Assembly (NCBI GenBank): GCA_963792815.1
Contig: CAWBXR010000013.1
Coordinates: 1 to 64,000 of the forward strand
Length of the DNA stretch: 64,000 bases
Direction of reading: 5' to 3'
From: JARRPM01 sp963792815
GTDB taxonomy: Bacteria; Pseudomonadota; Gammaproteobacteria; Pseudomonadales; Halieaceae
The translations under genes were made by a program, and so were the position numbers. The notes beneath the pieces were generated by a model. The model made no database searches, was not told the DNA's origin, and saw only the letters and a list, made by a program, of their open reading frames with translations. Below are positions 36,584 to 44,161 of the stretch, in pieces; position 1 is the first letter of the stretch; each line of letters starts with the position of its first letter.

Positions 36584-37669
36584 ATGAATATCACTAAAAA
36601 ACTGGCGCTTACCGCCATGCTGGCCACGACGTTTGTGGCCGGTACGGCCCAAGCAGCAGAGCCGGGCTTTTACCTCGGCGGCGCCTTCGGCCAGGCCAGG
36701 CTGGAAGCGGACGCCAAGGACTTCGGTTATAACGGAGAAGGGGACCGCTTTACGGTAAAAGATGACGATGGAGCCTGGAAAGCCTTCATCGGTTACAACT
36801 GGAGCGTACTGTCCTGGCTCAACGTGGGCCTCGAAGGCGGTTACAAGGATTTCGGTAATTTCCGCCAGGACACCAGGGATGGCGCCGTCCGTGCTGACCC
36901 TACCGGCTGGGACGCTTTCCTGGTGGGTAGCATTCCGGTGGGACCGGTTGACCTGTTCGCAAAGGTTGGCGGTATTGCCTTGAATCGGGATATCAACACG
37001 CCCCAGTTCGGCCAGGATGATGACGACGACAACCAGTTGGCCTATGGCGTCGGTCTCGCATACAACGTCGGTCACCTGGGCTTCCGGGTCGAAGCCGAAG
37101 GCTTTGACGACAATGAAGTCGACGACTTCTATATGATTTCAGCCGGTGTGACCTACCACTTTTTCAGTCCCAAGCCCGCAGTCGTGGCGGCCGCGCCGGT
37201 AGTTGCTCCGGTGGAATGCCCTGATGGCGACGGTGATGGTGTGTGCGACTCAGCTGACGAGTGTCCCACGACACCCGCGAATACCGCAGTCGACTCCGTG
37301 GGTTGTACCTGTCACTACACCATGAACCTGGAGTTTGGCTTTGACTCTGCCGAGTTGAGCATAAACGACATGGTCCAGCTCGACGCACTCATGCCTGTTC
37401 TGACCAATCCCAAGACGAGCTTCATCGGTGGCAAGATCGACGGCTACACCGACAGCGTGGGCAGCGACAGCTACAACATGGGTCTCTCCCAGCGTCGCGC
37501 TGATTCGGTCATGAAGTACCTCGAGTCCAAGGGTGCCAACCTGACCGGTCGTTTCACCGCCACCGGCTACGGCGAATCCAACCCGGTTGCCAGCAACGAT
37601 ACCGAGGAAGGCCGCGCGCAGAACCGTCGCGTGGAACTGCACCGAACCGACTGCGACCACTCAAAGTAA
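36584..37669 (+). CDS. OmpA-family outer-membrane protein with calcium-type linker
   Basis: 361 residues from ATG 36584 with GGAGAGAAA before it. Signal peptide MNITKKLALTAMLATTFVAGTAQA. Residues ~25-195 form an OmpA-like eight-strand barrel (GFYLGGAFGQARLEADAKDF ... MISAGVTYHFF). A Pro/Ala hinge (KPAVVAAAPVVAPVE) follows, then a thrombospondin-3-like acidic repeat (CPDGDGDGVCDSADECPTTP) suited to Ca2+ binding. Last comes the peptidoglycan-binding OmpA C-terminal domain (LEFGFDSAELSINDM, IDGYTDSVGSDSYNMGLSQR, and NRRVELHR). It tethers outer membrane to cell wall, as in OprF-like proteins. A perfect intrinsic terminator follows, so it is monocistronic. Confidence 0.93.
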   Translation: MNITKKLALTAMLATTFVAGTAQAAEPGFYLGGAFGQARLEADAKDFGYNGEGDRFTVKDDDGAWKAFIGYNWSVLSWLNVGLEGGYKDFGNFRQDTRDGAVRADPTGWDAFLVGSIPVGPVDLFAKVGGIALNRDINTPQFGQDDDDDNQLAYGVGLAYNVGHLGFRVEAEGFDDNEVDDFYMISAGVTYHFFSPKPAVVAAAPVVAPVECPDGDGDGVCDSADECPTTPANTAVDSVGCTCHYTMNLEFGFDSAELSINDMVQLDALMPVLTNPKTSFIGGKIDGYTDSVGSDSYNMGLSQRRADSVMKYLESKGANLTGRFTATGYGESNPVASNDTEEGRAQNRRVELHRTDCDHSK

Positions 37670-37693
37670 CGCAAAGCGTCTGAGGTAAACCCG

Positions 37694-37724
37694 GCCCGCT
37701 GGAGAAATTCAGCGGGCTTTTTTT
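37694..37724 (+). terminator. Intrinsic terminator of the OmpA-family gene
   Basis: GCCCGCTG (37694-37701) pairs perfectly with CAGCGGGC (37710-37717) across an eight-base loop, followed by seven T residues (37718-37724). It starts 25 bases after the stop codon and is the clearest Rho-independent terminator seen in the window. It also separates this gene from the convergent hydrolase gene ending at 37744. Confidence 0.93.
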
Positions 37725-37743
37725 GTTCAGTTGACGCAGCGGG

Positions 37744-38829
37744 TCAGGAGTCGGTTCTGAGGTCCTCTTCCACGTAGCGCAGTAGCGCTTCGAGGAATGC
37801 CTCTCGCGGATAATCATTGTGATTGACCACTGTACCGCCGATGATTGAATGGTTTCTCGCAACGGGAACAGCGATGGCCCAGTGATCCGCGTTTACAAAT
37901 GCGGTTATTCTGGAACCGGGAATAATCTGGTCGAAGATAATGACCTGGGTGTCGTTGCGGGCGTCCTTCTCGCCCAGCAGGACATAGGAGTTTTCAAGCA
38001 CCCAGGACACCCTGTCAGGTTTGGGAAATGTAACCACTGAAAAATAGCGCACGTTCGTGGGAAGCGGGTGATCTGCCAACCACTGTGTGCGCACCTCGGG
38101 CCGCAGGCTGGCCACCGCATCGTTGTCGCCGTCCTCCTCTTCGCAACTGGAGCCCGGTACCATGGTGAGCATATTGGCCATGGCCTGGGACGAATCCTCA
38201 GCCAGCGGCGAACCTTTGATAGCGCCGGACAGACTGATCACTGCTGATACCCGCGTTGCCAATTGCGGGTAGCTGGTAATCGCATCCAGGATGTCGGGGC
38301 TGCCTTTGGAGTAGCCAATCAGAATCAGGGGGCGCTTGGCATCTTTTTCCGGCAGAGCCGCCACATAGTCCATGATCATCTTTGCATTACTGGCGGTGCT
38401 CGACAGGCCGTCAATCGGGACGGTGCGCACCTCATAGCCGAACCGGGCCGCGTGCGCAGGGGCGGTACCGGTGAGGTCCAGCCAATTCTCAAAGCAATTC
38501 CAGCCGAGGCCTGGCACCAGCAACACCAGGTAATTGGCGTTACTCGGAGCGAGATCTACCGGCTGGCCGTTAGCGCCGTTTTCAGGCCCCACATCCCTCA
38601 GAGCCTCACTGCAGGGCCGGTAATCAGGCAGGTCGCGGCCGTGCTGCTCCAGTACTTGGCAATAGATTTCGCGGAAGCGGCCGCGGCCGTCAGTGAGATT
38701 TTCGGAATCAACGAGCACTTGCAGGTCAGCGGCGGTGTTCGTTGGCGCTGGTGGTGGCAGACTTGTACAGGCCGTTAACAGTAGAGTAGCCAGCAGTGGT
38801 AGAGGTCGAGCAGTTAGATGCAGCTTCAT
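37744..38829 (-). CDS. Lipoprotein with alpha/beta-hydrolase fold
   Basis: 361 residues from the ATG at 38827-38829 (MKLHLTARPLPLLATLLLTACTS), which gives a compact signal ending in a lipobox (LTAC); an upstream in-frame ATG adds 11 residues. A hydrolase core is seen: NYLVLLVPGLGWNCFENW, the nucleophile elbow ILIGYSKGSPD with Ser in GYSKG, AVISLSGAIKGSP, and a late histidine in FVNADHWAIAVP that could complete the triad. It resembles envelope esterases or VirJ-like hydrolases but I cannot assign a substrate. It faces away from the phospholipase-D operon, sharing a 175-base intergenic region. Confidence 0.75.
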   Translation of the reverse strand: MKLHLTARPLPLLATLLLTACTSLPPPAPTNTAADLQVLVDSENLTDGRGRFREIYCQVLEQHGRDLPDYRPCSEALRDVGPENGANGQPVDLAPSNANYLVLLVPGLGWNCFENWLDLTGTAPAHAARFGYEVRTVPIDGLSSTASNAKMIMDYVAALPEKDAKRPLILIGYSKGSPDILDAITSYPQLATRVSAVISLSGAIKGSPLAEDSSQAMANMLTMVPGSSCEEEDGDNDAVASLRPEVRTQWLADHPLPTNVRYFSVVTFPKPDRVSWVLENSYVLLGEKDARNDTQVIIFDQIIPGSRITAFVNADHWAIAVPVARNHSIIGGTVVNHNDYPREAFLEALLRYVEEDLRTDS

Positions 38830-38932
38830 GTGTGGCGCGGTCCTTGGATTCAAGTTTGTCATTGTAGAATGTCATATCTGGACTGACTTACTATTACATC
38901 GCCCAGTCAGTGGCTGTATTGATAACACCAAA

Positions 38933-38961
38933 TAGACAGTTACTTTTATATCTGCTATAGA
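38933..38961 (+). promoter_or_regulatory. Candidate sigma70 promoter of the phospholipase-D/LssY_C operon
   Basis: TAGACA (38933-38938, five of six to TTGACA) and TATAGA (38956-38961, four of six to TATAAT) are separated by exactly 17 bases, in an AT-rich patch within a GC-rich window. A start near 38968 would leave a ~37-base leader before the GTG at 39005. Based on sequence match only. Confidence 0.45.
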
Positions 38962-39004
38962 GTTTCCGGGATATCCGATAATTACACAATAAAAGAGATC
39001 GCTT

Positions 39005-40591
39005 GTGGTGCTGGCATATATTCCCCTGTTGATTCGCCCGGTCAGAACCTATTTTACCGTAGCGCAGGCCTTTGTATTAATCGCGGTTGCCGCCTTGGCC
39101 CTGCTGGCCGGCTGCTCTTCCGGCGGCATGAAGCAAGATATCGTCAAGCTACCGCCCAGCTATGCGCTGCCCCCCGCGACCACCGGCTTGCTGGCAGAGG
39201 TGGCCGCGGGCATCGAGGCGGAGCACGGCGAGGAATTTTCTGGCTTCCGGGTACTCGACAAGAGCTATATGGGCCTGCACTGGCGTCTGGCGTTGATCGA
39301 TTCCGCAGTGTCTTCACTGGATATCCAGACCTACCTCTGGTACCCGGATGTCAGTGGCAAGCTGATACTGGAGCGCGCGGTACTGGCGGCCCAGCGGGGA
39401 GTGAAGGTACGGCTCATCGTGGACGACCTGCTGCTGCAGGGTCACGACCAGCTGATCGCCAATCTGGAAGCCCAGCCCAATATCGAGTTTCGTATTTTCA
39501 ACCCCTGGACCGAGCGCGGCAACGTCCTGCAGCGGGCCGGGCAGATGCTTGCGGAAATGGAGCGGCTCAATTCGCGAATGCACGACAAGTTGCTGATTGC
39601 CGACGGCAGGGCCGCGGTGATCGGCGGTCGGAATATCGGCGATCACTATTTTGGCCTGAACGAGGTGTACAACTTTCACGATACCGATCTGTTGGGCATC
39701 GGTAATATCGCCACGCAGGCAAATGGAATGTTCGATAGCTTCTGGAACAGCCACTGGGTGGTTTCCGCCCAGAACCTGACCGTTGAGGCGGACAAGAAAG
39801 TCGCACAGGAGCAATGGCAGGTGCTGGTGCAGAGCGCCGCAGAGGCTCCCCAGCTGGCCCGGTTCTCGCGCGAGCCGCAGGACTGGAGTGCTGAAATTCG
39901 TGACAAGGCCTCTGGTTTGCGTATCGGCCGCAGCAAAATGGTCTATGACGAGGCCGCCGCCGACCAGATCCATCAGAAAGTCATCGCCAACATGTTCAAC
40001 TTTTTTGGCATGGCAGAGAAGGAACTGCTGATCATGAATGCCTATGTCATCCCCGGACAGAAGGCGATCGATGTTTTGCAGGAGCTCGGCGATAAGGGGG
40101 TGGATGTGCGTATTCTCACCAATTCGCTGGCCACCCATGACGTGCCTGCAGTAAACAGCCACTACGAGCCATGGCGTGATGACCTTATCAAGGCAGGCGT
40201 AGAGCTTTTTGAACTCAGGCCCGATGCCGCGATCAAGTCCACCATCGTCGATGTTCCGCCGGTCGATGCAGAATTCGTTGGCCTGCACAGCAAAACCGCG
40301 GTGATCGACGGGCGCTATGTGTTTGTCGGGTCCATGAACCTCGATCCGCGATCCGCCAAGATAAACACGGAAATGGGAGTGTTCGTCGATTCTCCCGAGC
40401 TGGCCCGGGACATGGGGGATATCATCAGGCGCGATATGTCCCCGGAGAACGCGTGGCAAGTGAAATTGAACGATGAGGGCGACGTTTACTGGGAAGACAG
40501 CAACGGTATTCTCACGGAACAGCCCGCCCGGGATGGCATGCAACGGGTTATGAACCAGCTGATGAAGCTGGGGCCGGTGGATCAATACTGA
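39005..40591 (+). CDS. Phospholipase D-family (HKD) lipoprotein, cardiolipin-synthase-C-like
   Basis: 528 residues, GTG start at 39005. The N-terminal hydrophobic segment ends in a lipobox (ALALLAGCSS). There are two HKD half-sites: MHDKLLIADGRAAVIGGRNI and LHSKTAVIDGRYVFVGSMNL, each with the H-x-K-x4-D pattern needed for one phosphatidyltransferase or phospholipase site. The length and the two motifs fit the PLD superfamily branch containing YmdC/ClsC, which make cardiolipin from phosphatidylethanolamine and phosphatidylglycerol; hydrolytic activity is equally possible. First gene of a plus-strand run (34 bases to the next gene) containing two LssY_C proteins, an unknown protein and a membrane pyrophosphatase. 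Confidence 0.88.
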   Translation: MVLAYIPLLIRPVRTYFTVAQAFVLIAVAALALLAGCSSGGMKQDIVKLPPSYALPPATTGLLAEVAAGIEAEHGEEFSGFRVLDKSYMGLHWRLALIDSAVSSLDIQTYLWYPDVSGKLILERAVLAAQRGVKVRLIVDDLLLQGHDQLIANLEAQPNIEFRIFNPWTERGNVLQRAGQMLAEMERLNSRMHDKLLIADGRAAVIGGRNIGDHYFGLNEVYNFHDTDLLGIGNIATQANGMFDSFWNSHWVVSAQNLTVEADKKVAQEQWQVLVQSAAEAPQLARFSREPQDWSAEIRDKASGLRIGRSKMVYDEAAADQIHQKVIANMFNFFGMAEKELLIMNAYVIPGQKAIDVLQELGDKGVDVRILTNSLATHDVPAVNSHYEPWRDDLIKAGVELFELRPDAAIKSTIVDVPPVDAEFVGLHSKTAVIDGRYVFVGSMNLDPRSAKINTEMGVFVDSPELARDMGDIIRRDMSPENAWQVKLNDEGDVYWEDSNGILTEQPARDGMQRVMNQLMKLGPVDQY

Positions 40592-40625
40592 TTCTCATGC
40601 ACCTGTCCCCGAGCCCCCTGCAAAT

Positions 40626-41951
40626 ATGAGCCTGTTTTTCCGGGCCAGCCCCCGGGTCTTTCACTTGCGTGGCGGCCAGCGTAGCCGCTATCGGCACGCG
40701 GCGCTTCTGGGTTTCACCCTAGGCATGCTGCTGATAGGCGGCTGCGGCATGCAGCCCTACCGTGGTGGCAGTGTTGAGACTGCGCCGTTTCTGGCGCGAT
40801 CTATTGTCCAGGAGGATGGCCCCCTGCGGGTCACGGCGGCCGTGCCGGATGCCGGGGAAACCCTGGCCCTGACAGGCCTGGACCTTTACCAACAGGGCAT
40901 ACAGCCGGTCTGGTTGCGGGTGGACAATACCGGTGATGCGCCGGCGCGTGTGGCCCTGTGGAGCATCGACCGGGATTACTTCTCCCCGATTGAAGTCGCC
41001 TACATGAACCGCAAGCGTTTCAGCTCCGAAGGATACGATGCGATGCAGCGCTGGTTTTACGACAACGCCCTGCCACGGCTTGTGCCGCCGGGGGAAAGCC
41101 GCTCGGGGCTGGTGTTCACGCACCTCAAACCCGGCACCAAGGGTTTCAACCTGGACATCTTCAGCAGCCGGGTCAGCCGCAACTTCACGTTTTTCGTGCC
41201 CATGCCGGGGTTTACGCCGGACTATATAAAGGTGGACTTCGCCACCCTGTACCCTGCGGATGCGATCCGCAATCTCGACGTATCAGGCCTGAAAGATATA
41301 CTCGAGAAGGAGCTTCCCTGCTGTACCGATGGCCCCGAGACGGGCGATTCAGGTGGCCCACTGAATGTCGTGTTAGTGGCGACCCCGCGGGCGCTGCGGC
41401 GGTCGCTGCTGCGCGCCGGCTGGCAGGAGACGGAAGCGGAGTCCGACGACAGCCTGCTGGCCCGGCAGCTGCGTTTCGAAGGGCGTCCCCCTGATGGCAT
41501 TTTCCACCTGGAGCGCAAGGATGGCGACGAGCGCCTCGGCCTGCTGCTGTGGCGGGCGCCCTGGGACGTCAATGGCGAGGCCGGCTGGGTGGGTACGGTC
41601 TACTACACCGTACTGGAGAATGCATTCCTGGCCGGCATAAAGAGTGGCTCGTCCATCCGGGATTCGGCGTTTCTGTCGCGCTTTGCCAATGAAAGCGTCT
41701 CCGCCGACCTCGATAGCGCCAGCCGCTTTATGGTGCAACGATTCTGGTACAGCCAGTCCCTGGCGAAAATCGGTTTCGTGCCGGGGGTTGGTGAGGCAGG
41801 CGTCGACAACCCGCACGTGACTTTTGACGGGGTGGCTTACTTCACCAACGGCATCCGCAACGTGCTTTTTCTCTCGGAAGCACCCGTTGCACTGGGCGAC
41901 ACAGTTGAACTGTATGGACGGGAGTATCTATTTACAGGGGCAGGGCCATGA
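40626..41951 (+). CDS. LssY C-terminal-domain lipoprotein, first of a tandem pair
   Basis: 441 residues. A short N-terminal basic region and hydrophobic stretch end in a lipobox (LLIGGCGM). The central part (LDLYQQGIQPVWLRVDN, FTHLKPGTKGFNLDIF) looks like a beta-rich periplasmic domain. After a conserved cysteine pair (ELPCCTDGP), the last ~200 residues match LssY_C (LNVVLVATPRALRRSLLRAG, DGIFHLERKDGDERLGLLLW). LssY_C is named from Legionella secreted/PAP2-type proteins and has no known activity. It is similar along its whole length to the next gene, with which it overlaps by ATGA, so the two arose by duplication and are probably made together. Confidence 0.75.
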   Translation: MSLFFRASPRVFHLRGGQRSRYRHAALLGFTLGMLLIGGCGMQPYRGGSVETAPFLARSIVQEDGPLRVTAAVPDAGETLALTGLDLYQQGIQPVWLRVDNTGDAPARVALWSIDRDYFSPIEVAYMNRKRFSSEGYDAMQRWFYDNALPRLVPPGESRSGLVFTHLKPGTKGFNLDIFSSRVSRNFTFFVPMPGFTPDYIKVDFATLYPADAIRNLDVSGLKDILEKELPCCTDGPETGDSGGPLNVVLVATPRALRRSLLRAGWQETEAESDDSLLARQLRFEGRPPDGIFHLERKDGDERLGLLLWRAPWDVNGEAGWVGTVYYTVLENAFLAGIKSGSSIRDSAFLSRFANESVSADLDSASRFMVQRFWYSQSLAKIGFVPGVGEAGVDNPHVTFDGVAYFTNGIRNVLFLSEAPVALGDTVELYGREYLFTGAGP

Positions 41952-43339
41952 AGAATTCGGCACTGCACTGGGGATGTGCGCAGCTGCTCAGCCTGCTCCT
42001 GCTGGGGATGCCGGCTGCCCTTGCTGAGGAGGGCAGTCCACTGTTCCAGGGGAAGCAGACCCCACCCCCCAATGAACGCCTGTACACCCGGACCGAGCGC
42101 GACCTGGTGGTCACCACGGCGGTGCCCAGTGCCGAGGAGACCGAAACCATTTTCGGAGCGGACCTGTACAGTAAGAATATCCAGCCGGTCTGGGTCCAGG
42201 TGGAAAACCGGAGTGACGAAACCCTTTTTCTCACGCCGGTAAGCCTGGATCCTGCCTACTACAGCGCACGGGAGTCCGTCAGCAGGATTCGCGCCGACAC
42301 CGATGCGCAGCGCAGCGCGGAGCTTGAACTCAGCGGCATAAAACTCCTGCAGGTCGCGCCGCATAGCATCCAGTCGGGCTATATCTTCACCCAGGTAGAC
42401 GAGGGTACCAAGTCCTTCAACGTCGATGTGATCGGTGGGGGAGAAACTTATTTGATGTCTTTTTTCGTGCCCGTACCCGGCCTGAAACTGGACCACTATG
42501 AGGTCGAGTTCAAGAATTTGTATTCCGAGCAGGAAATAGTCAACGTGGACCTGCCGCAACTCGTGGCGCAGCTGGAGCAAATGCCCTGCTGTGTGCGCGA
42601 CGCGGCGGGGGAGGATCGGGGCGACCCACTCAATCTGGTGTTTGTCGGTAAAACGCTGGATCTCTACTATGCGTTTTTGCGCGCAGGCTGGGATGAAACC
42701 GAAACCATCTACAGCAGCTCACTGCTCAAGACCGCCGCCTCTGCTCTCACGGGAGGCCGTTATCGTTACTCCCCGGTAAGCGCCCTGTATGTCTTCGGTC
42801 GCTCCCAGGATGTGGCAATGCAGCGCGCGCGCGGCAGCATTCATGAGCGCAATCACCTGCGTCTGTGGCTGACACCGCTGCGGCTGGAGGGAAAGCCGGT
42901 GTGGATCGGCCAGATCAGTCGTGACATCGGCGTTCACTTTACCTGGCGCACCATCACCACCCACAAGATCGACCCGAATGTGGATGAGACCCGGGAGTTT
43001 CTGCTCGAAGACATGGCCTATTCCCAGGCCCTGGAAAAGTTCGGCTATGTCGGTGGGGTAGGCCCTGCGCCCTATGACCAGCCGCGCGGAAACCTGACCG
43101 GGGATCCCTATTTTACTGACGGTCGGCGCATCGTGATGTGGATCGCCGACGAGCAGCGTTCCATCAGCGACATCGAGGTGATGGATCTCTCTGCCCTGGT
43201 ATACCGGGCATACCGGGGACTGAAACCGGATTCAGGGTTCGGCCGCTCGCCGCAGGCGTCACTGTCAGCCCGTCAGCTGATTCAAATCAAGGTGGCGCTG
43301 CGAAGGTCGGCTGATAATGGCGGCTGGAGGCTGCCATGA
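41948..43339 (+). CDS. LssY C-terminal-domain secreted protein, second of a tandem pair
   Basis: 463 residues with a Sec signal peptide (LLSLLLLGMPAALAEEG) but no lipobox, unlike its neighbour. Shared blocks with the preceding paralogue: ADLYSKNIQPVWVQVENRSD, IFTQVDEGTKSFNVDV, MPCCVRDA, and LNLVFVGKTLDLYYAFLRAG followed by WDETETIY. A further LssY_C feature is RLWLTPLRLEGKPVWIGQIS with DIGVHFTW. It has a C-terminal extension of about 60 residues lacking in the first copy. It starts inside the stop of the first paralogue and its stop overlaps the next gene (both ATGA). The function is unknown; a lipid-linked envelope role is suggested only by neighbours. Confidence 0.75.
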   Translation: MKNSALHWGCAQLLSLLLLGMPAALAEEGSPLFQGKQTPPPNERLYTRTERDLVVTTAVPSAEETETIFGADLYSKNIQPVWVQVENRSDETLFLTPVSLDPAYYSARESVSRIRADTDAQRSAELELSGIKLLQVAPHSIQSGYIFTQVDEGTKSFNVDVIGGGETYLMSFFVPVPGLKLDHYEVEFKNLYSEQEIVNVDLPQLVAQLEQMPCCVRDAAGEDRGDPLNLVFVGKTLDLYYAFLRAGWDETETIYSSSLLKTAASALTGGRYRYSPVSALYVFGRSQDVAMQRARGSIHERNHLRLWLTPLRLEGKPVWIGQISRDIGVHFTWRTITTHKIDPNVDETREFLLEDMAYSQALEKFGYVGGVGPAPYDQPRGNLTGDPYFTDGRRIVMWIADEQRSISDIEVMDLSALVYRAYRGLKPDSGFGRSPQASLSARQLIQIKVALRRSADNGGWRLP

Positions 43340-44121
43340 CCAGCACGCATATTTACCTGTCACTGATACCCCAGGCCCTGGTCGCCTCCATGCTGGAGCC
43401 GGCAGATTTCGGGCGCTACTACGCGGTGGGCACCAAAGTGCATGCCCGGGGGGAGGCGATTTTCTTTGAGGTTGATCCCGGCCGGTTGCCCCGGGGGGAG
43501 TTCCCTCTCGAGATGGCGGCCGAACGCTGCGTGGCCAAACCCGATGGCAGTCCCAAGAAATCGGTCTACCTGGCGATCTACCGGGTGCTCTCGCGCATAC
43601 CGGTGGCGGCACTGGGAAGGCTCTACCTGGTAACACGTAATGGCCGCACCCTGGCCCTGGATCGCGCTGACTATGCCAGTGAGACAGGCCGTCGCGCCCA
43701 CCTTTACCAGGAGTTCTGCCCGATCGACCCCATGGTCGCGAGTCTGCTGGAGCCGCTGGAATTCTGCCGGGCGATCACCGACCCCCAGCGCCCGGTCCAC
43801 GTGCCGCGCATCGTCTTTTCCCAGTTGGCCCTGAGGGGGCTCGCCACGGACCCTGTCAATGGCCTGGCGAACGATCTGCCCTATCCGAATCTCGACCACC
43901 TGCGTGACGTTGTGGCGGACCTTCTGGCGGGCGACGGCAAAAACAGCAAGCTGGTCCTGAAGCAGGTCAACGACGGCGTGTTCTATCGCACTATCCGGGG
44001 CGGCTTTTACGTGGGTGACCAGGAGGATTTCGCATTCTATCGCTTTCCCACGCTAGCGGAACTCGAAGCTCATCACTTCAGCTGGTGGCGCTCGGCCCAG
44101 ACACCGAATATGGAAGTCTAG
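43336..44121 (+). CDS. Conserved-looking hypothetical protein coupled to the LssY_C pair
   Basis: 261 residues with no signal peptide or membrane helix, so probably cytoplasmic. I do not recognise a family. Features: an N-terminal block (YLSLIPQALVASMLEPADFG, then YAVGTKVHARGEAIFFEV), a Lys/Arg-rich middle, and a C-terminal part with many aromatic residues (GGFYVGDQEDFAFYRFPTL). The codon use and composition match neighbours. Its ATG overlaps the stop of the second LssY_C gene (ATGA), and the pyrophosphatase gene begins 40 bases later, so it belongs to the same transcript. It could be a regulator or enzyme for the cluster; nothing more can be said from sequence. Confidence 0.65.
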   Translation: MTSTHIYLSLIPQALVASMLEPADFGRYYAVGTKVHARGEAIFFEVDPGRLPRGEFPLEMAAERCVAKPDGSPKKSVYLAIYRVLSRIPVAALGRLYLVTRNGRTLALDRADYASETGRRAHLYQEFCPIDPMVASLLEPLEFCRAITDPQRPVHVPRIVFSQLALRGLATDPVNGLANDLPYPNLDHLRDVVADLLAGDGKNSKLVLKQVNDGVFYRTIRGGFYVGDQEDFAFYRFPTLAELEAHHFSWWRSAQTPNMEV

Positions 44122-44161
44122 GTGCGGTCCATGCCCCGCGTCAGCATAAGGCTATTGATCA

